Assembly: GCF_003391135.1 (NCBI RefSeq)
Contig: NZ_CP031455.1
Span: 744,001 to 808,000, forward strand
Source: Streptoverticillium olivoreticuli subsp. olivoreticuli
Lineage (GTDB): Bacteria; Actinomycetota; Actinomycetes; Streptomycetales; Streptomycetaceae
Direction: 5' to 3'
DNA: 64,000 nt
The stretch's first letter is position 1. Every line of letters begins with the position of its first letter. A program made the translations under genes and the position numbers. Positions 63,493 to 64,000 of this stretch are shown one piece after another. The notes beneath the pieces are model-generated. The model saw only the letters and a program-made list of their open reading frames with translations, searched no databases and was not told the DNA's origin.

Positions 63493-64000
63493 TCAGTGAC
63501 CGAGGAGTGTTCGCAGCGGCGCGGTGTCCGGAACGTCCGCGACGGCCGCCCGTACCGCGGCCGCCACCGTCTCTTCCGTCCCACCGGCGTACGCGGCCCC
63601 CGGCAGCCGTAGCCGCGCCTGCTCGGACCAGGACAGCTCCCAGTACGCCCCGGCCTTCTCCACCAGGGCCAGCTCCGCCAGCCGTCGCGTCCCGGACTCC
63701 AGTGCCGGCCGCAGGAACTCCCGCGCCGCCCGGCCGGTCGCCTGCGCCGCCTCCGGCGACTTGGGCAAGTGGCCTGCGGTCAGCCATAGTTGTCCCGCAT
63801 CGGCACGGTCCAGCAGGGCAATGAGGTCCCCCGAGGCGCTGCCCGGGGCAACACCCGCCGTGGCCAGTGCCGTCCGCAGCGGCTCGGCGGCCGCCACCGC
63901 CAGGGCGTGCATCCCCCGGTGCGTCAGTTCCGGCCAGTCCACCCGCTCCATGGCCAGCGCCTCCGATGTGAGGAGGACGTCCTCCAGCTGTGCCAGCACC
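63493..64000 (-). CDS. C-terminal part of an unknown protein (cut by window edge)
   Basis: An open frame runs in from the right edge and ends at 63493. About 169 residues are visible, Ala- and Leu-rich and apparently helical (VDWPELTHRGMHALAVAAAEPLRTAL, EKAGAYWELSWSEQARLRLPG). No family is recognised. It lies just upstream of the helical-repeat gene on the same strand. The true start is outside the window. Confidence 0.65.
   Translation of the reverse strand, partial: VLAQLEDVLLTSEALAMERVDWPELTHRGMHALAVAAAEPLRTALATAGVAPGSASGDLIALLDRADAGQLWLTAGHLPKSPEAAQATGRAAREFLRPALESGTRRLAELALVEKAGAYWELSWSEQARLRLPGAAYAGGTEETVAAAVRAAVADVPDTAPLRTLLGH

Overview
The window is very GC-rich, with strongly GC-biased third codon positions, GTG and TTG starts, rare TTA codons confined to a few genes, and dense specialised metabolism. 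All of this points to a Streptomyces chromosome or a close relative. No rRNA, tRNA, CRISPR array or intact insertion sequence was found. Transposase remnants lie at about 4.53-4.70 kb and 14.92-15.05 kb.

Layout. 0-8 kb: end of an unknown gene, an OmpR-type two-component system, a secreted tripeptidyl aminopeptidase, a small immunity-like protein, a transposase scar, a lipoprotein, and an AraC regulator divergent from an NmrA/SnoaL pair. 8.4-12 kb: a family 2B encapsulin shell gene followed by 2-methylisoborneol synthase (its cargo) and geranyl diphosphate C-methyltransferase. 12-13.5 kb: AraC regulator divergent from a SnoaL-like protein. 13.6-19.8 kb: an unassigned cluster of tailoring enzymes (glycosyltransferase, P450, single and fused double methyltransferases, and a divergent RNA-methylase-like methyltransferase) with no scaffold enzyme. 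20-21.6 kb: TetR and SDR genes with tandem operators. 21.8-28.8 kb: a 2-hydroxyacid (glycolate/lactate) module of permease, IclR regulator, serine-glyoxylate-type aminotransferase (with a TTA codon) and fused FAD/Fe-S dehydrogenase. 29-32.7 kb: a translationally coupled AMP-ligase, SDR and flavin monooxygenase operon. 32.7-35.1 kb: a VOC protein, a lipoprotein, and decayed cupin and LysR genes.

35.1-40.1 kb is a terpene cluster: FAD oxidase, class I terpene synthase, membrane acyltransferase, P450. 40.4-45.8 kb is a lasso peptide cluster (A-C-B1-B2 plus a PIMT-like methyltransferase) of the aspartimide-forming type, with predicted core GTNTFDTADDTEYKDN. It has a perfect hairpin between the precursor and cyclase genes, and a divergent XRE regulator carrying a TTA codon.

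46.4-62.2 kb is a nonribosomal peptide cluster. The large synthetase reads T-C-T-C-T-C-A-T-TE: two successive repeat units of exactly 1,677 bp lack adenylation domains and carry short linkers that look like excision scars. A separate A-T protein with a glutamine-like specificity code, a SyrP-like hydroxylase, MbtH, a type II thioesterase, a stand-alone condensation domain, an EntS-like exporter and a LuxR-type regulator complete it. My working model is that the free A-T protein supplies a (beta-hydroxylated) Gln/Glu-type residue in trans to three carrier domains, making an oligomer capped by one residue from the internal A domain. Two tiny overlapping ORFs are stop-start coupled to the hydroxylase gene. 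The window ends with a membrane-anchored helical-repeat protein and a truncated gene, both of unknown function.
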